The translations under genes were made by a program, and so were the position numbers. The notes beneath the pieces are model-generated. The model saw only the letters and a program-made list of their open reading frames with translations. It was not told the DNA's origin and searched no databases. 64,000 nt of DNA, taken from the NCBI GenBank assembly GCA_963920765.1, contig OY987245.1:17748727-17812726 (forward strand), read 5' to 3'. This document shows, in pieces, positions 11,461-23,616 of this stretch (the stretch's first letter is position 1; each line of letters opens with the position of its first letter). The DNA comes from Ulota crispa. Its lineage: Eukaryota; Streptophyta; Bryopsida; Orthotrichales; Orthotrichaceae.

Positions 11461-12781
11461 AAAAAAACGGTATATGCTTCGAACTGAGTCCGATCAGCTG
11501 CCTGACAACTGACACCAAATTAAAATATGCAACGTGGGACCTGTTTCCTGTAATATCATCCAAGTGGCTGCATGCCCAGTGCATGCTCAATGAACGCCAA
11601 TTTCATTATGCCGGCGCGAATAGAGTGCCAAATTTGTAACATTCTATTTTCCAAATCAATAAAATCAAGTGTAAGCTTAGATGTTCTTTTATAAGACGCC
11701 GGCTATGAAAAGTGCCACTGACGTAACTTTCCGCTGATTCAACAAATTTGACATCAACAGTAAAATGATTTTAATTCTCCTATTCTGTAGATGCCTAGTC
11801 CTGAACTCCTGATCGGTCACCTCTGTGAACAGCTCGGTCAAGTGGAGACCCAAGACCACAACGCTGAAAAGGAACTCTTCGAGATTCATTGAAACACCGA
11901 CAATGCATCTCCGCGGACTGTGGCACTCCGTGGCAACATTGATTCCTGCCACATGTATTGCTGAATGGGCCATTATGGCTGGAATTTTTTTTCCTACTAT
12001 ATGAGTCATACATCTAAACTGTCTACTGTAGTTAGTGTTGAGATCTGTTACTGATGCGAGATCCTCTTTCAGGTATTAATGCATGTCGTGTAGTTAATGT
12101 TCGTATTTTCGCAAAGCTAGCAGCTAAAAGCTGGTATTCAAGACCTGCCCAAAGATGCAGTTTTTGTTTGTGAATGCGTGGTCTACTCTCCTTAGGTCCA
12201 TAGCCAGTAAAAATTCGATCTTTGGGAAAGATTTGCACTTGATGAAAACCTCAGCGACCTGCACTGATTTTGGAGGTGCAATCCTGAAAGCACAATTTGC
12301 AAATACAACGGGGTTGTTACTTTGGGAGAGTTTTGGCTGTTGGACAGCATAGCCGGATACAGACATGTCCGCCTACTTGTGTTTTTGAGGGCATTTTAGG
12401 ATTTCTGACCTAAACATGGAAGAATCAATCTATCATTTTTCTTTTTTATTACGTGATTTGAATTCACTTCATGTTGACAACAATGAGTGTTACTAGCATA
12501 TACAAAATAAGTTTTTTTTATCATTTTGTATCATTTTTTGAAATCAAGTATGCATTGGCTTCATCAAACAGACCATGTCCTCAATTGGGTACTTCGGGTA
12601 TAGGCAAGCAGACTGATGGTCCAATGTGACAACCATGGGTACATGGATCGATAGAACCAATATTTGGTGCTCAGGAATCTCTATATATGAATAGTCTTTC
12701 AAAAACGGGCTCACCTAATAGCAATGGACACATGAATGCTGCCAGGCAAGCAAAATTCACAAGAACTTTGTAACATATAAC
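11461..12781 (-). other. Mixed-composition island with unassigned minus-strand ORFs
   Basis: Between about 11500 and 12400 the sequence is less AT-rich and carries overlapping minus-strand ORFs of 60-106 codons (11689-12009 and 12124-12366 are the longest). The peptides have no family motif I recognise and do not join through obvious splice sites. It may be a decayed gene or unique spacer. I assign no function. Confidence 0.2.
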
Positions 12782-13058
12782 TCTTAAAACGTCATATTCA
12801 TTAAATTGAGAAATTTGTTCAAATTTGGGACTTTTGCAGGTTTAAGGTGATCACCTTAAACCGAGTTTTAGGTTTAAGCAACGTTTTTTTTGGTACACAT
12901 GTCCTCATCTGAGAGGAAGAATTTGCGAGGAAAAAAATCTTAGTGACTCGAACTAAATTTGATACCTTCAAATCTGGTCTAAGGTAACTTTTTGGATTTA
13001 AGGTGAAGTTCAATTTGGGAACCGCGTTTTCCCAATTTAACAAATATGGCGTTTTAAG
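12782..13058. mobile_element. Short inverted-repeat element (CTTAAAACG ends)
   Basis: The left end CTTAAAACGTCATATT and the inverted right end AATATGGCGTTTTAAG (13043-13058) flank about 275 bp. Just inside both ends is TTAAATTG followed by GGGAAA or a close variant. A similar end appears at 63921 running off the window, and weaker matches are near 18563 and 20580. The ORF at 12819-13115 is a by-product. Confidence 0.65.
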
Positions 13059-13434
13059 CAAAACAGAGCCAATCCGAATAGAGAATCCGGATGGCTGCGT
13101 GCAAAAACTTACCAACTGACAGAAACTCTAGAATGATGTAAGTTACAACCAACACCATGTATTATGTTACAAAAGAATTCGTCTCTACCTACCTACGTCT
13201 TCCTACATTGATCAGTTCCTCTCAAAGTCTCTGAGCAAACTCACCCCGTGTCATTTCAATTTCAAGAGTTCTTCACATTTTCCCTGCGAGTTGTTAAACA
13301 TTTCTGCCTATTTCTTCTATGATTTTTCCTGTCTCACATTTCCCACATTTCCCTGTTAAGATACAGGGAATTCATTTATATGCAAATCCCTTGACTAGAG
13401 TTTGCTGTACTGAGAGGCATGCACCGGAGATCAG

Positions 13435-15290
13435 TTAGTTATCTGCAGAAGAGCAGACTGGAGTTTCTGTGGATTTAGCAGGGACGCAGATGGTTGGACT
13501 GATGGGATCAAACTCGAAGTTGCTGAAGGGGCTGGTGACCTTATCAATGGTGTTGCGGACCCAGCATTGCTTGCGAATCTGGCCTTGCGTCCCCGTCAGA
13601 ATGCCAATCTTGCTCATCTTCCGCATGGACTCTGCGAAAGCCGTGAAGAAGGCAGCCTGGTTGGTGGCATACAGAGCGACCAGATCCTTCGTCCGGGTAT
13701 CGATGAACAAGTCCGCGTCGGACGAGAGCACGCCACGACCGGCAACCAGGCTCCGGAAGTAGCCGTTGTCGAAGAGCGTGGTGGTGTTGGAGTCGAGCGC
13801 CGTCTTCCGGTCGATGCCGTTCTGGGTGCCCTCCAGGCAGTACTCGTAGAGCGTCTGCCCGTAATCAACGTCGGGGAAAGGGTTGTTGCCCGTGCTTGCG
13901 AATCGATCTTGAATGAAACTGGAGCACCGGGTTTGGCCAATGGTGTGAGCTCCTGCACCAGATTATGGCACTCAGACTCCACATTCAGAAAAAAGGAGAA
14001 AGTCTAGTCATGTGACATATGCAGAAACTTCAAAACATTAAAGGGAAAATTTCATGGATACCTCTGAAATTTGCCACATTCTCATAGATACCTCTGCTTT
14101 TTCAGAAATTTCACAAAAACCATTGGATCAAAAATTTCAGGTGTTTGTTTTGTTGTGCATGCCACTTCCCTTCTTCCTTTTGTGCGCACTTATAACAAAG
14201 GAGTGTGTGCACAAAGGGAGAAGGAAGTGACATGCACAACACCTGAAAATTTTAGTCCAAAGGTATCTGTGAAATTTCTGAAAAAGCAGGGGTATCTATG
14301 AAAATATGGCAAACTTCAGTGGTATCCATGAAATTTTCCCTAGTACATTAAACAGAGCGCTGAGAACTTAATAGACTTTCAAATGCCTGATATTTAGATC
14401 TGAGGAGAGACTAGCAACAATTTTAAACAGAAGTCGGCCATTGTAACAAACACAATATCTAGAGTGACTGAAGATTCAAACGAGCATGTACCTGAGAGGG
14501 CAACCATATCGGTTAAATTCATTCCTTGGTTGGCGAAGTTTTCAATGAGCCCTTGCACGTGCAGGAAGCCTCCCGGCATATTGGTTTGAGCGGCAGATGC
14601 AAAGGATTCCAGTCCATCTCTTCGACCGTATGCCAAGTAGATCTGAGGTCCTCCAGCCTGTTGCATGAAAGTGAACAAAGAGATTTAGTAACTACTAGCT
14701 TCGTCTCTTCCAAAAGTGCAAAGAGAAATCAATCCTTACTGAAGGTTCCGAATTGATCCTACCTGTAGCACGGCTTCCACAGCTACGGCAGCCAAGACAT
14801 CGGCACATGACACAATGCCAGGGCAAGCGGCTTCCAGGGAATCCTTGATGGCGTCGACAACGTAGAATTTGCCGAGAGTGACACTCTTGGCTTGATCTTT
14901 CTCCGCGAGGTTGAGGATAGTGGAGTTCAGCAGAAGAGACCCGTCGCATCCCAGAACGAAACAGTCATGGAAGAACAAACGAAGCAGAAAGGCGGGAGCC
15001 AGAGAGTCCTCAACCGAGGCCTGCGCGACATGGTCTCGCACGATTTGCTCAAATGTAGGACACGATTTGGAGTAGAAGTCGTAATTCAGGAGAGTGCCTT
15101 CGCAAACGTCGGACCCCGTTGGACGTGTAGGTAGCGGCGCCGGTGCGGCGGCTGAAGCTGGAGCTGTCGCCTGGAGCAGACTGCGCCTACTGGAACCACT
15201 GAACGGACAATTGGCGCTTGCAAATTCCACGTATGCTAGTGCCAATAAAGCACAGAATGCGACGAATCGATCAAAGGCCATTGCCTTCAT
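13435..15290 (-). CDS. Class III (secretory) plant peroxidase
   Basis: Haem peroxidase that uses hydrogen peroxide to oxidise phenolics in the cell wall or vacuole. Three exons on the minus strand, 15290-14763, 14657-14492 and 13952-13435, join in frame through GT-AG introns of 105 and 539 bp to give 403 residues. Start: MKAMAF at 15290 gives a clear signal peptide ending near ASA; an in-frame Met also lies at 15302. The distal site is visible as Arg104 and His108 (LLRLFFHDCF) and the proximal haem ligand as His234 (SGAHTIGQTRC). All eight structural cysteines are present (KSCP, HDCF, GCDG, ACPG, VSCAD, QTRC, YEYC, RKQC). Unusual points are an Ala/Pro-rich linker of about 30 residues before the domain and a C-terminal extension of about 40 residues after RKQCW that carries two more cysteines; it might direct vacuolar sorting. 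Intron 2 holds a foldback MITE. The substrate cannot be told from sequence. Confidence 0.92.
14042..14341. mobile_element. Foldback MITE in peroxidase intron 2
   Basis: The ends AGGGAAAATTTCATGGATAC and GTATCCATGAAATTTTCCCT are perfect complements over 20 bp. The arms keep pairing for about 130 bp towards a centre near 14195. It is the best-preserved copy of the family in this window. Confidence 0.88.
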
Positions 15291-15302
15291 GGCTAACCAC
15301 AA

Positions 15303-16270
15303 TCAAACCTAGCACCAAACCGTCCGAACCGGATCAGGTCGATCAGGAATGAAGATGTTTTGTGCATCTGTACCACATCAAACCACGCTTGAGCATCAGA
15401 AGAATCGTCCGTGTCTCTGATCGACAAAACGGAGCTTAATAGTTTCTCAGCTCGGATCGCAAATGCTTGCAGCAGTGAACACTAATTGAAATGACGCCTT
15501 GTTGAGCCAATGCGATGCGATGCCAATTCCAGGTCAGTCAATACTTTTTTCCTAGACAGTCTACTTCACGACATCGTCACAGATGCTGAAGATCACGCCG
15601 TTACTTCGACCACTCTAGCGTGGAAAAGGGGCAAGGTCAATCTCAAGTTGTGTGTTCCTGAACTAGCAAAAAGTATCGCCTCGGACTTGGGTGAACGAAT
15701 CTCACTAGAAACGGAATGTTTGTATTTTATAGTTTTGGCTGCAACCGTAGGTCTCAACAAAAACCTCTAGTGCACAACGCAACTCCAACTACCCTCAACC
15801 TACAAGCAACTGATCGCGAAGTCATTTGAGTAGAGCATTGAGGTCGGCCAACACCAGCTCCCAGTGTACCAGGGCTCCACTTGAGAGAGAAATGATACAA
15901 TGCTACATCGGCAGGTGCACTCACACGTCGGTTAGCATGCACTATTGTGGAACCCAAATGCCACCGTTTGTCTACCCTAAATTACCTCGTAAACAGAGCA
16001 TGGCTAAAAATGACCTGTTTTGTTATACAATAGAATCCCCTTAGTATTCGCCCCCAGAACAGGCTGAAAATGGTGGAACACACATGCACGACACACGAGA
16101 GTGCCCGCACTCAGGGACGGTGTGGGACAATTTACTTTGCATGAAAGAAGAGAGGAAACTGGCTGAATTGCTGAAGGCATGGTGTGTAGGACTGGTAATA
16201 TTAGCGGAACAGTTCAAAGCACCGAGGGGTAGTTCCGTGGCACGGCAGGTGTTTCAATCTTGGTCAAACT
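15303..16270 (-). promoter_or_regulatory. Upstream region of the peroxidase gene
   Basis: Mixed-composition sequence with no supported gene. On the minus strand, CTATAAAATAC at about 15722-15732 is a good TATA-box match, but it lies about 430 bp from the start codon, so a long leader or a nearer, unseen promoter is needed. The short ORFs at 15510-16290 show no family features. Confidence 0.3.
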
Positions 16271-16815
16271 GCACTGAGTATTGCGTTTAGTTTGCCTTAA
16301 CAATTAGGTTGCATTACCTTGGGAAAGTTACCTCATGACTAGGAACCTCATGGCTTGTCCTTGGTTACCTGGAGGGGTATGGAACTCTCTTTTATGTTAC
16401 AGTAATTCTTTGGTTATGTAGACAGGTGTAGCCTTTTATGCCCCTTTACTTTAGAGCTTGTTGCTACGTCCAATCTCAATCTTTGTAATGTGTAATTCAT
16501 TGATTTGGAAAAACGATGGGTACCATTTTGTACCTCACCTTAATCCAAAAATGCCATCTTAATTCATATGAAGGAGATCATCTAAAACCTAGTTAATGAA
16601 CTTATGTCCAAAATTTTAGAAGTTAATGAACTTTCTGTCCAAAACTCTGGAGAAAAAAACCAGAAATCCCACTTTGTACACTTTTTCCCAAATAACGAAT
16701 AACGCGCTCTACTTGCTTCCCATTAATTATCACGGTTACTATAGTCTTGATCAAAAATTGAATAGTGTGAAATGTTGAGAAATTAATATGGGCCCAAACG
16801 CACTATTTGGTGTAA
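16271..16815. mobile_element. MITE with CACT..ATATTGCGTTTAG ends
   Basis: The left end is GCACTGAGTATTGCGTTTAG. The inverted right end near 16795-16815 reads AACGCACTATTTGGTGT. Copies with the same ends are at 25349-25643 and 55748-56052, and the interior block 'ttaccttg..aaagttac' is shared with the 55748 copy. At 545 bp this copy is longer than the others and may hold an insertion. Confidence 0.55.
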
Positions 16816-17019
16816 GATCACGAAGGAATTTGGCTCGGACGATTCTGTCCGGGTCCGAGTGCGGCTCTTGCTCGTCAAGTAGCGTCCCGCTCGGCTACAG
16901 AGGCGCGGACCTGAGGATTCCCTTTCGTCCTAACAAAGCACACACACTCCCAGACTGATCATCTGATTTGGCTGGGAAGAGACGCAGCGACAAATAGGGA
17001 CTGCTCAAGGTTACGAAAG

Positions 17020-17603
17020 TATTCCCTCTGTCCCAATATAAAGTTAGAAATTAGGCATAGTTCTTGTCCCACTAAAAAGCTCCCTTTCGCTAATTTCAAT
17101 TGTTGAGAAAGCATTTTCATGTCCAATGATCTCATGGGAGCAAGTTAAGCAATTAAAGAGCATTCCTCTCCTAACAAGCTTGGCCTTGCCCATATGAGGT
17201 ACTATTGTTGCTACTAATCCTTAAATCATCAATAATGAGGAGCTAGCAACATGTACAACTATGGTACTTTTTGCATGGAATTTGGGTGCTCAACCGGCAA
17301 CATCAAAGCTAAAGATTTTGCACACATTTGGTAGATGGTATATCAATTCTAGAATGCATGTGTCATTAGTACAAAGACTAAAATAATGAGGAGCTGGTAG
17401 CCTTCACAAACTATGCACAAACATGATACTTTTTGCATGGAATTTGGGTGTCTAAACGGCAACATAAAAACTTGAGATTTTGTAGATAATTGGTAGGTGG
17501 TATACTGATTCTAGGATGCATTTGTTACTAGCGTAATGACTAAAAATATATCTAATCCCTCGTGAAGAAGTTTTTGGAGCTTTATAATGGGACAGAGGGA
17601 GTA
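17020..17603 (+). mobile_element. Stowaway-like MITE with an internal duplication
   Basis: TA target duplications at 17020-17021 and 17602-17603. Termini TTCCCTCTGTCCCAATATAAA and TTTATAATGGGACAGAGGGA. About 160 bp of the interior, starting at 'aataatgaggagct' (17231), is repeated from about 17387 with small differences, which makes it longer than the copy at 6162-6572. Confidence 0.88.
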
Positions 17604-17760
17604 CAAAGCTTCGTATACATTTTCCTTCCCAAAACGCGTCATAAGCCAGCAATCCCAGCATCCCCGCAATTAGCCATCGTGTATAAGATACCGAGGAGAA
17701 GGCGTTAGTATCGATCTCGGCGGTATCTCTGAAATAGGCTTCCACCCATTGAGGGTATCA
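17604..17760 (-). other. Possible exon remnant with a membrane-like segment
   Basis: Abutting the Stowaway end, the minus strand reads about 48 residues with protein-like composition: an acidic start (EAYFRDTAEID) then a hydrophobic stretch (WLIAGMLGLLAYDAF). There is no Met in frame and a stop lies just upstream, and the frame runs into the MITE. It may be a gene fragment cut off by the MITE, or chance. I do not recognise the family. Confidence 0.2.
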
Positions 17761-19597
17761 ACTGTGTTGGTAATATCTTCTATTGTTGTTCTTTTTTTTG
17801 TCCTACACTCTAATATAAAAGGCATGCTCGTACAGATCTTTCAAAGGAAATTTTAGTTAACTGGTAATTTGAGTCTGGTTATACCATAGTTAGATGAAAA
17901 AACATTGTATGCTGAAGGGCCGCTTCAAGCTATGGCCGACCAAGTCGACAGACAGTGAGATTGCGTGGCCAAATTTTGTTAAGAATCCAAGGAAACGGAT
18001 TGAAAATAATGTAATTAAAATATTGTTATCAAAGTCTTTGGTCTATCTTATTGTGAAGTCTTCAAAGGTCAAGTTCAAAATTCAAACTCTTGGCAATGAG
18101 TTTTCATAACTTCTTGACTTGAATGGTCATAGTGTGAAGTCTCCAATTGAAAAGTCAAATTCAAAATTCAAACCTTCCAAATTAATGGCCAAAATCTTAT
18201 TTAATTTAGTTTTTGATTATTTTATGAAAAGAAAATGGTTGCCTCTCAACCATGTTTTGGGTTTACATTTTTGCTTGACCTAAATTTCTTTCAAGAGGCT
18301 ATCATCTTAGCTAAAAAAGTGATGCCATGTAGGTAGTTTGGAGACATTTAACTTAAATTGAGAAAAACTATACATTTTAAGACTTCTAATTTTTTTAATT
18401 TTTGAGAGTATTTTGCTGATTAAGAGTAAAACTTCTGATAAAATTTTCAAGATCTTACATCATTCATGTAAGATCAGATCTTGTAGAAATTATCACTAAA
18501 TTCATTTTTAACACCAATATACTCTCAATTATTCAAAATTTAGAAGTCCCAAGTAATATCATTTTCCAATTTAATAAATATGATGTTCTTTTGATTTTGG
18601 CCACTAATGTGAAGTAGTGCATTTTTTCATTCGCCAGATTCTAGATTTGTAGGATAATAAATGGAGGGAACTAGGCACACTGGCCCAAAGCTATCAATTT
18701 TTTTGCCAAATTGGCAACAAACTGTGTAAAAAAACGCGCTGATGTGAAGGGTTGAGAACTCAGAAGTTGACAACCTCTCAACCTTTGGCTAGTGTGTGAA
18801 GTGGCCATAATTGCCTAAAGGGCGTTTCACACACTCCCGCACACACTATTTTGTGTTCCGAATTTGGAAGTGCACATTTACGTTAGATTCAAACTTTCAG
18901 GTTGCAATGGATCTTTTTTATTTTTCATTGGTTGAGCAGCATACAGATTGTAGAATGCTCGCTTGCATAGAAAAAATGGATAAATCATCCATGAGTGGTA
19001 GTCAAATAATGCCAAAACGAGGTAAAATTGTGGCAAAATTCTGCTTTAACCAATTAAGCTTGTTATTTTGCGTTGTTAGGGCAAAAGAAATACTAAACAA
19101 TGTCTCAAGTATATTAATTATGTGAAATTTTTTTGATAAGACTTGGGCTTGAAGTTGGCTTGGTATACTATATATACGTGTTTGTGGGACCAGGTTGGAA
19201 AGCTTTTTTACAAACACTGTTAAAAGTAAGTCCGTGTTTTGCAACTTGTCAATTTTATCTCCTTCCATGGTTATAGAAAAAAAATCACAAAATCACAGCT
19301 TCGAAATCCAACTACAAATTCAAAATTTCCAAATTTCAATCTCATATTGGTAGATTTTAAATTCTTTTATTTTTTTTTGTCATGTGAGAAAAGTTGAGCT
19401 TTTCCACCTTGGTCCCACAAACATGTCTGTATAAGTACAACAAATCAGTTCCTTCAAAGTTAGGATTTTATTTGTTCCAAAGCAAAGTTTTACCTTGTTA
19501 GCGCCAAATTTTTTAAAAGGGTGATGCCACATAAGCATTTCTGAATGAACTAAAACTCGGGAAAAGATGTGAATTGCCAAGTCCCAACTTTTAATTC
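17761..19597. other. AT-rich intergenic DNA
   Basis: No gene supported. Local inverted sequences occur around 18350-18560 ('aagacttctaatttt' and its complement near 18530), which suggests an old inverted-repeat element of about 200 bp with decayed ends. Confidence 0.35.
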
Positions 19598-20532
19598 TTA
19601 ACCCTTAAAATCTTGAACATCCTTTTTTGGCAACATAGCGATTTTGGGCAGCTCACTACCAATGGGGTTGTCATTTTTTTTCTTTGAAATTTTCACACAT
19701 GATGTGTCCAAGAAGCAGCTTTAAGGCCCAACAATTTTCATAACTTTCGGCTTCATGGTTCAAAATTCATTGCATGATATGTAGTTGTTTTTGCTCAATG
19801 GGCAACCAAAAAACTTCTTTAGAAACTACATTTTTGGAATTTTTGTTTTTTGAAATTGGTTCCTTAGATTTATGTACTTGGGAAGTTTTGAGTCATTCCA
19901 TTTCAATCAATGAGATGAAAGTTATGAGGAGATTTTCCTTGCAAGCAGTTCTGGATTCTTTACTCTAAAATGAAACTTTGAAGTCTATTAATTTACTCAA
20001 TTTTCAATATTTTAGAAAAATAACAAGACCAAAAGTTGTAGATTGTTTGTTAAAACATTACAACCATTGGGATTGGAATTTTTCATTTCCATATTTAAGT
20101 TCTTAACAATTTAGTGGTTTGAATCATTCTCTACTTTTTTTTCCTTACTATTTTTTTTCCATGTGTTTGACAATTCAAAAGGATTTGAAAATTTTCAAAT
20201 GCGTACCCAACTTGCTTTGAAGAACAAATCCAATAATTTACAACCATTTCAGATTTTTTTAAATACAAATATGACCTTGTGAAGTGCAACTGCCCAGATT
20301 TTTGCAGAAAACAGAAAATGGCTTTTTGTCAATTCAAACTCAAACATTTAACAATCTACGTGGTAAAAACTCCTAAATTTTTTTCTACACCTTTTGATAC
20401 TAGTGTAGTACAAGATCTTATGGCTACATTTGTAAAAATGAAAATAAAAATCTAAAATTTGGTGCTTGTATTAGAAATGGCAGTTTTGGAGCGGTTTTAG
20501 TTAAAATTTTAGCTTAGTGCTTTAGGGGTTAA
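19598..20532 (+). mobile_element. TTAA-flanked non-coding element, family A variant
   Basis: TTAA at 19598-19601 followed by CCCTTAAAATC, and AGTGCTTTAGGGG followed by TTAA at 20529-20532. The head differs from the 58415 copy and matches the element at 59884 ('agctttaaggcccaacaa'). From 'aaaaacttcttt' onwards the interior matches the rest of family A. It looks like a chimera of two heads with a common body. Confidence 0.82.
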
Positions 20533-22843
20533 TCAATCAATTCTAAAGCCAGCTTGACATTCAACACAACATTCATTAATTGGGAAAAGATGCAATTTTG
20601 GGACTTTTGGGTTTTATCATTTTTATGCCTTTGTAAAAGTACTTAGTAAATACTGCTGCATGGATATGAAATCCAAAAGTCCCAAAACTGTGTTTTTTCC
20701 CAAATACTCTGTTATTTAGATTTTAAGGCCATGAAAACTTGGACCCATATCAACCAAAATTTCAGCTCAAATGGTTTCACAAATAGCCACAACTCACAAG
20801 CACCCATTGTAATAAGGATATAATGGAGGTCAATTTCCTACAAGGTAGAGGCGTTGAAGCCAAAAAGTCATGGTCATTAGTGCTTTAAAATCTTGAAGGA
20901 GAAAAGGGATTGAAAAGTATACCAAGTAAAAAAAAATGAGATCCTCAAACCATTTAATGGTGTTGAATATCTCAAAACTAGTTTTCTTTCAAATAACCAT
21001 GTTCTTATATGAAAACCTGAGTATGGCCTTGTGACCAAAAATACACCTCCCTTTTCAAGAAAACCTAACAATTGGGACCATATCAAATATTAAAATAAGT
21101 TCTAAATTTTTTACCTTGACTCCTAATGTGAATTCCTTACATTATTTTTAGATATAAAAACAATGCGAGGTCAAATTCGGGTGTGTTTGGAAGTTCCAAA
21201 TGGCCTTAATTTCTAGTGTAAAGTATTCGCAAGCAATGAGTAAGGAGATCCAAAAAATAACAGAAAGTCAACCAGATGAAATTGATGTGGAAAAAAACAT
21301 ATTGAAATTTGAATCAGCCAACTAAAATTTTGGGAAACAGCTAATTATAGGCCAAGTATATAGACAATTTCTTGTGCATGCACTATAAATACCGGTTGAA
21401 AATGAAGAATTCAAGATTTTTATTGAGGAAGCTTAAAACCTCCCCGGACATTGGTTGTAAGATTTCTCAAGACTTTAGTACCACTTGAGATATGGGACAT
21501 AGTGTGAACCTCCTCTTAGAAGAGGATCAACTAAGACTTCATTTTCATGAGGGGCTAGAGGGATCAAGGCTTAAACCTACAGCCTTACAAAAGTTCAATA
21601 ATATTCTTAAACCTTCTAGATCCTAAACTGGAGTTTGTTTTCAAAAATATAAGTCTTGTCAAAAGTTTAGAGTTTTTTCTCTTCTTTATCCATAGTCAAC
21701 CTAGATGGGCCTCCAATTCTAATTACAAATGGAAACCAAATAATGTAATCAATTCTAAAAGCAATCATGTTCTACATTTTTCTCCTATTTAGGAATGAAT
21801 GACATCTTCTTTCAAATATTTATTATTATCATTGATGAGTTAGATAAGCTCAAAAGATTGTTTTTAGAACGAACTACCTTGGGTCTAAGGGAACCTGCAA
21901 CTGCGTACCAATTGGCCGATTCTAGGCCAGAAAAAACTTCTGCAAAACCAAGAACCCAACGACAAATGAGCAACGCAATTGAACCCTAAAAGTCCTTCAA
22001 ACCGACTTGTGGTATTATGAACTTTCAGCTAGTAACTGTTGCAAGATGGATTTTTACATTTTCATTTGTACAATTTATTTACTTTGCATGAAATTTTATA
22101 TTACAAATCTAGTACTCGAGGAGCTTTACAAGTTATGTAGAATCCCAGCTTTAGATGCAAGTTTTCCGAAGTATTTTTAAATTTTTAACATGAAAAGAGG
22201 TTCTTTGCAATAAAAGGAGTGCAAAACTGTCATATGGCGCCAATTTTGAATAGAAAATATTTTTGAGGATCAGAGTAGAATAAACCAGCATTGTTAAAAA
22301 GCAATGCTCTTTTAGACTTTCAAAGCTTTTTCAAGAGTCTTGACATTGTGAAACTCCTTAAAATCGATCACTCGGATTATTGGATTGAAAATTATTTCTT
22401 GAATTTTGGTGCTCATTTTAATGATGTGAAGTACTTTATTATCCATTAAAAATTTACTGGAATTTACAAATAGGGACACAAAAATGACAAATGTATTACA
22501 AATAGGTACAAGTCTTGAGAGCATCCTCAATCCACTTGCAAACATGCCCAATACACCAAGCCTGGTCATTTAATAGTCAATAGACCATAATTTAAAATTA
22601 TATGCCTGGAAGGGTATGATTCTTTTTGTTGTAAAAATGCAATAAAATTCTGGTTAGGACATTGATTGATTTAGATACACCTCATCAAATGTTAGCTAAC
22701 TTCCAAAAAACTTAAAGGTCTCTCCTAATCAAACCTAAATAAGGGAATTTTACCATATGAAATCTATATTATGATCTATTCACTATTAAAATAATTAGGC
22801 TTGGTATGTTGAATCTATTTGGCTAGTGGAATGAGGTTGCACT
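20533..22843. other. AT-rich intergenic DNA without a recognisable gene
   Basis: Short ORFs only, with no domain features. Phrases such as 'cccaaaa' and 'gggaaaagatgcaattttgggac' near 20580 resemble the end of the window (63930-63960), so decayed repeat copies are likely. Confidence 0.4.
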
Positions 22844-23616
22844 TTAACCCCTAATCGCCCAAGCGCCCCATATATTGCCTCCCCTAATTTAAAGCCTTGT
22901 TTTGAGGCACTAGATCTAACTTTTTGGTCTTGCTACAAACAATAATTATGAAAGCATTCAAGTTATTCATGTCAATGGAGTAATGGTGAGGAAAGTCAAA
23001 TTGTTGTACAAGCGCTGCAAGAGATTTGATTTGGTGAAACACCATACGGGGCAACATGAGCATGGTGGCAAGTAGCATTTTACAAGATGCAACTGGTCAA
23101 TATCCCTCGCAAGCTTCCTTGTGTAAGCTTTGTGGTAGCGGGAAAGTTGTGGCAAGGGTTCAAGCATGTTCTAGATCCTTATTAGTATGGCAACCGTCAC
23201 CAACTATGCTGGTCATTGTTTTCCGTGCAATAGCCATTTGAAGCCCTAAAACTTGACATAAAAAGAAGTGTTGTCTTTGGTAATTTACAAGTGTGTGCAT
23301 TCACATCTAATCTTACTACTCACAAATTTTAATATGAATCAGGGGCTTATAGAATTTTGTAAAAATCATCAATAGCAACTACCTCCCAAAAAATGAGATT
23401 TTGTCATCACATGTTGTTTGATCAAATGTTATAATCTCCCATCTCCGGCACTGAGTTGTTCCCAAAATTTGCAAGCCTTCTCCTAAGTAGGTGTTCCACT
23501 ATTTTCAATGGTCACTTTTTGTGGATCATCTAATTGAATGAGATACAATGCATCAAAGTTGCCAGTATCCAAAAACCCTGATTTTGGTGAAATCGGCCTG
23601 GGCGCTCAGGGGTTAG
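22844..23616 (+). mobile_element. TTAA-flanked element, family B, complete copy
   Basis: TTAA at 22844-22847 followed by CCCCTAATCGCCCAAGCGCC, and GGCCTGGGCGCTCAGGGG followed by TTAG at 23613-23616. The termini are imperfect inverted repeats. The interior is uninterrupted and serves as the reference for the nested copy at 50393-52714. No coding capacity. Confidence 0.85.

Noticed and set aside
13567..14007. Plus-strand ORFs over the peroxidase
   Set aside because: Antisense shadows of exon 3, whose reading frame carries all the peroxidase motifs.
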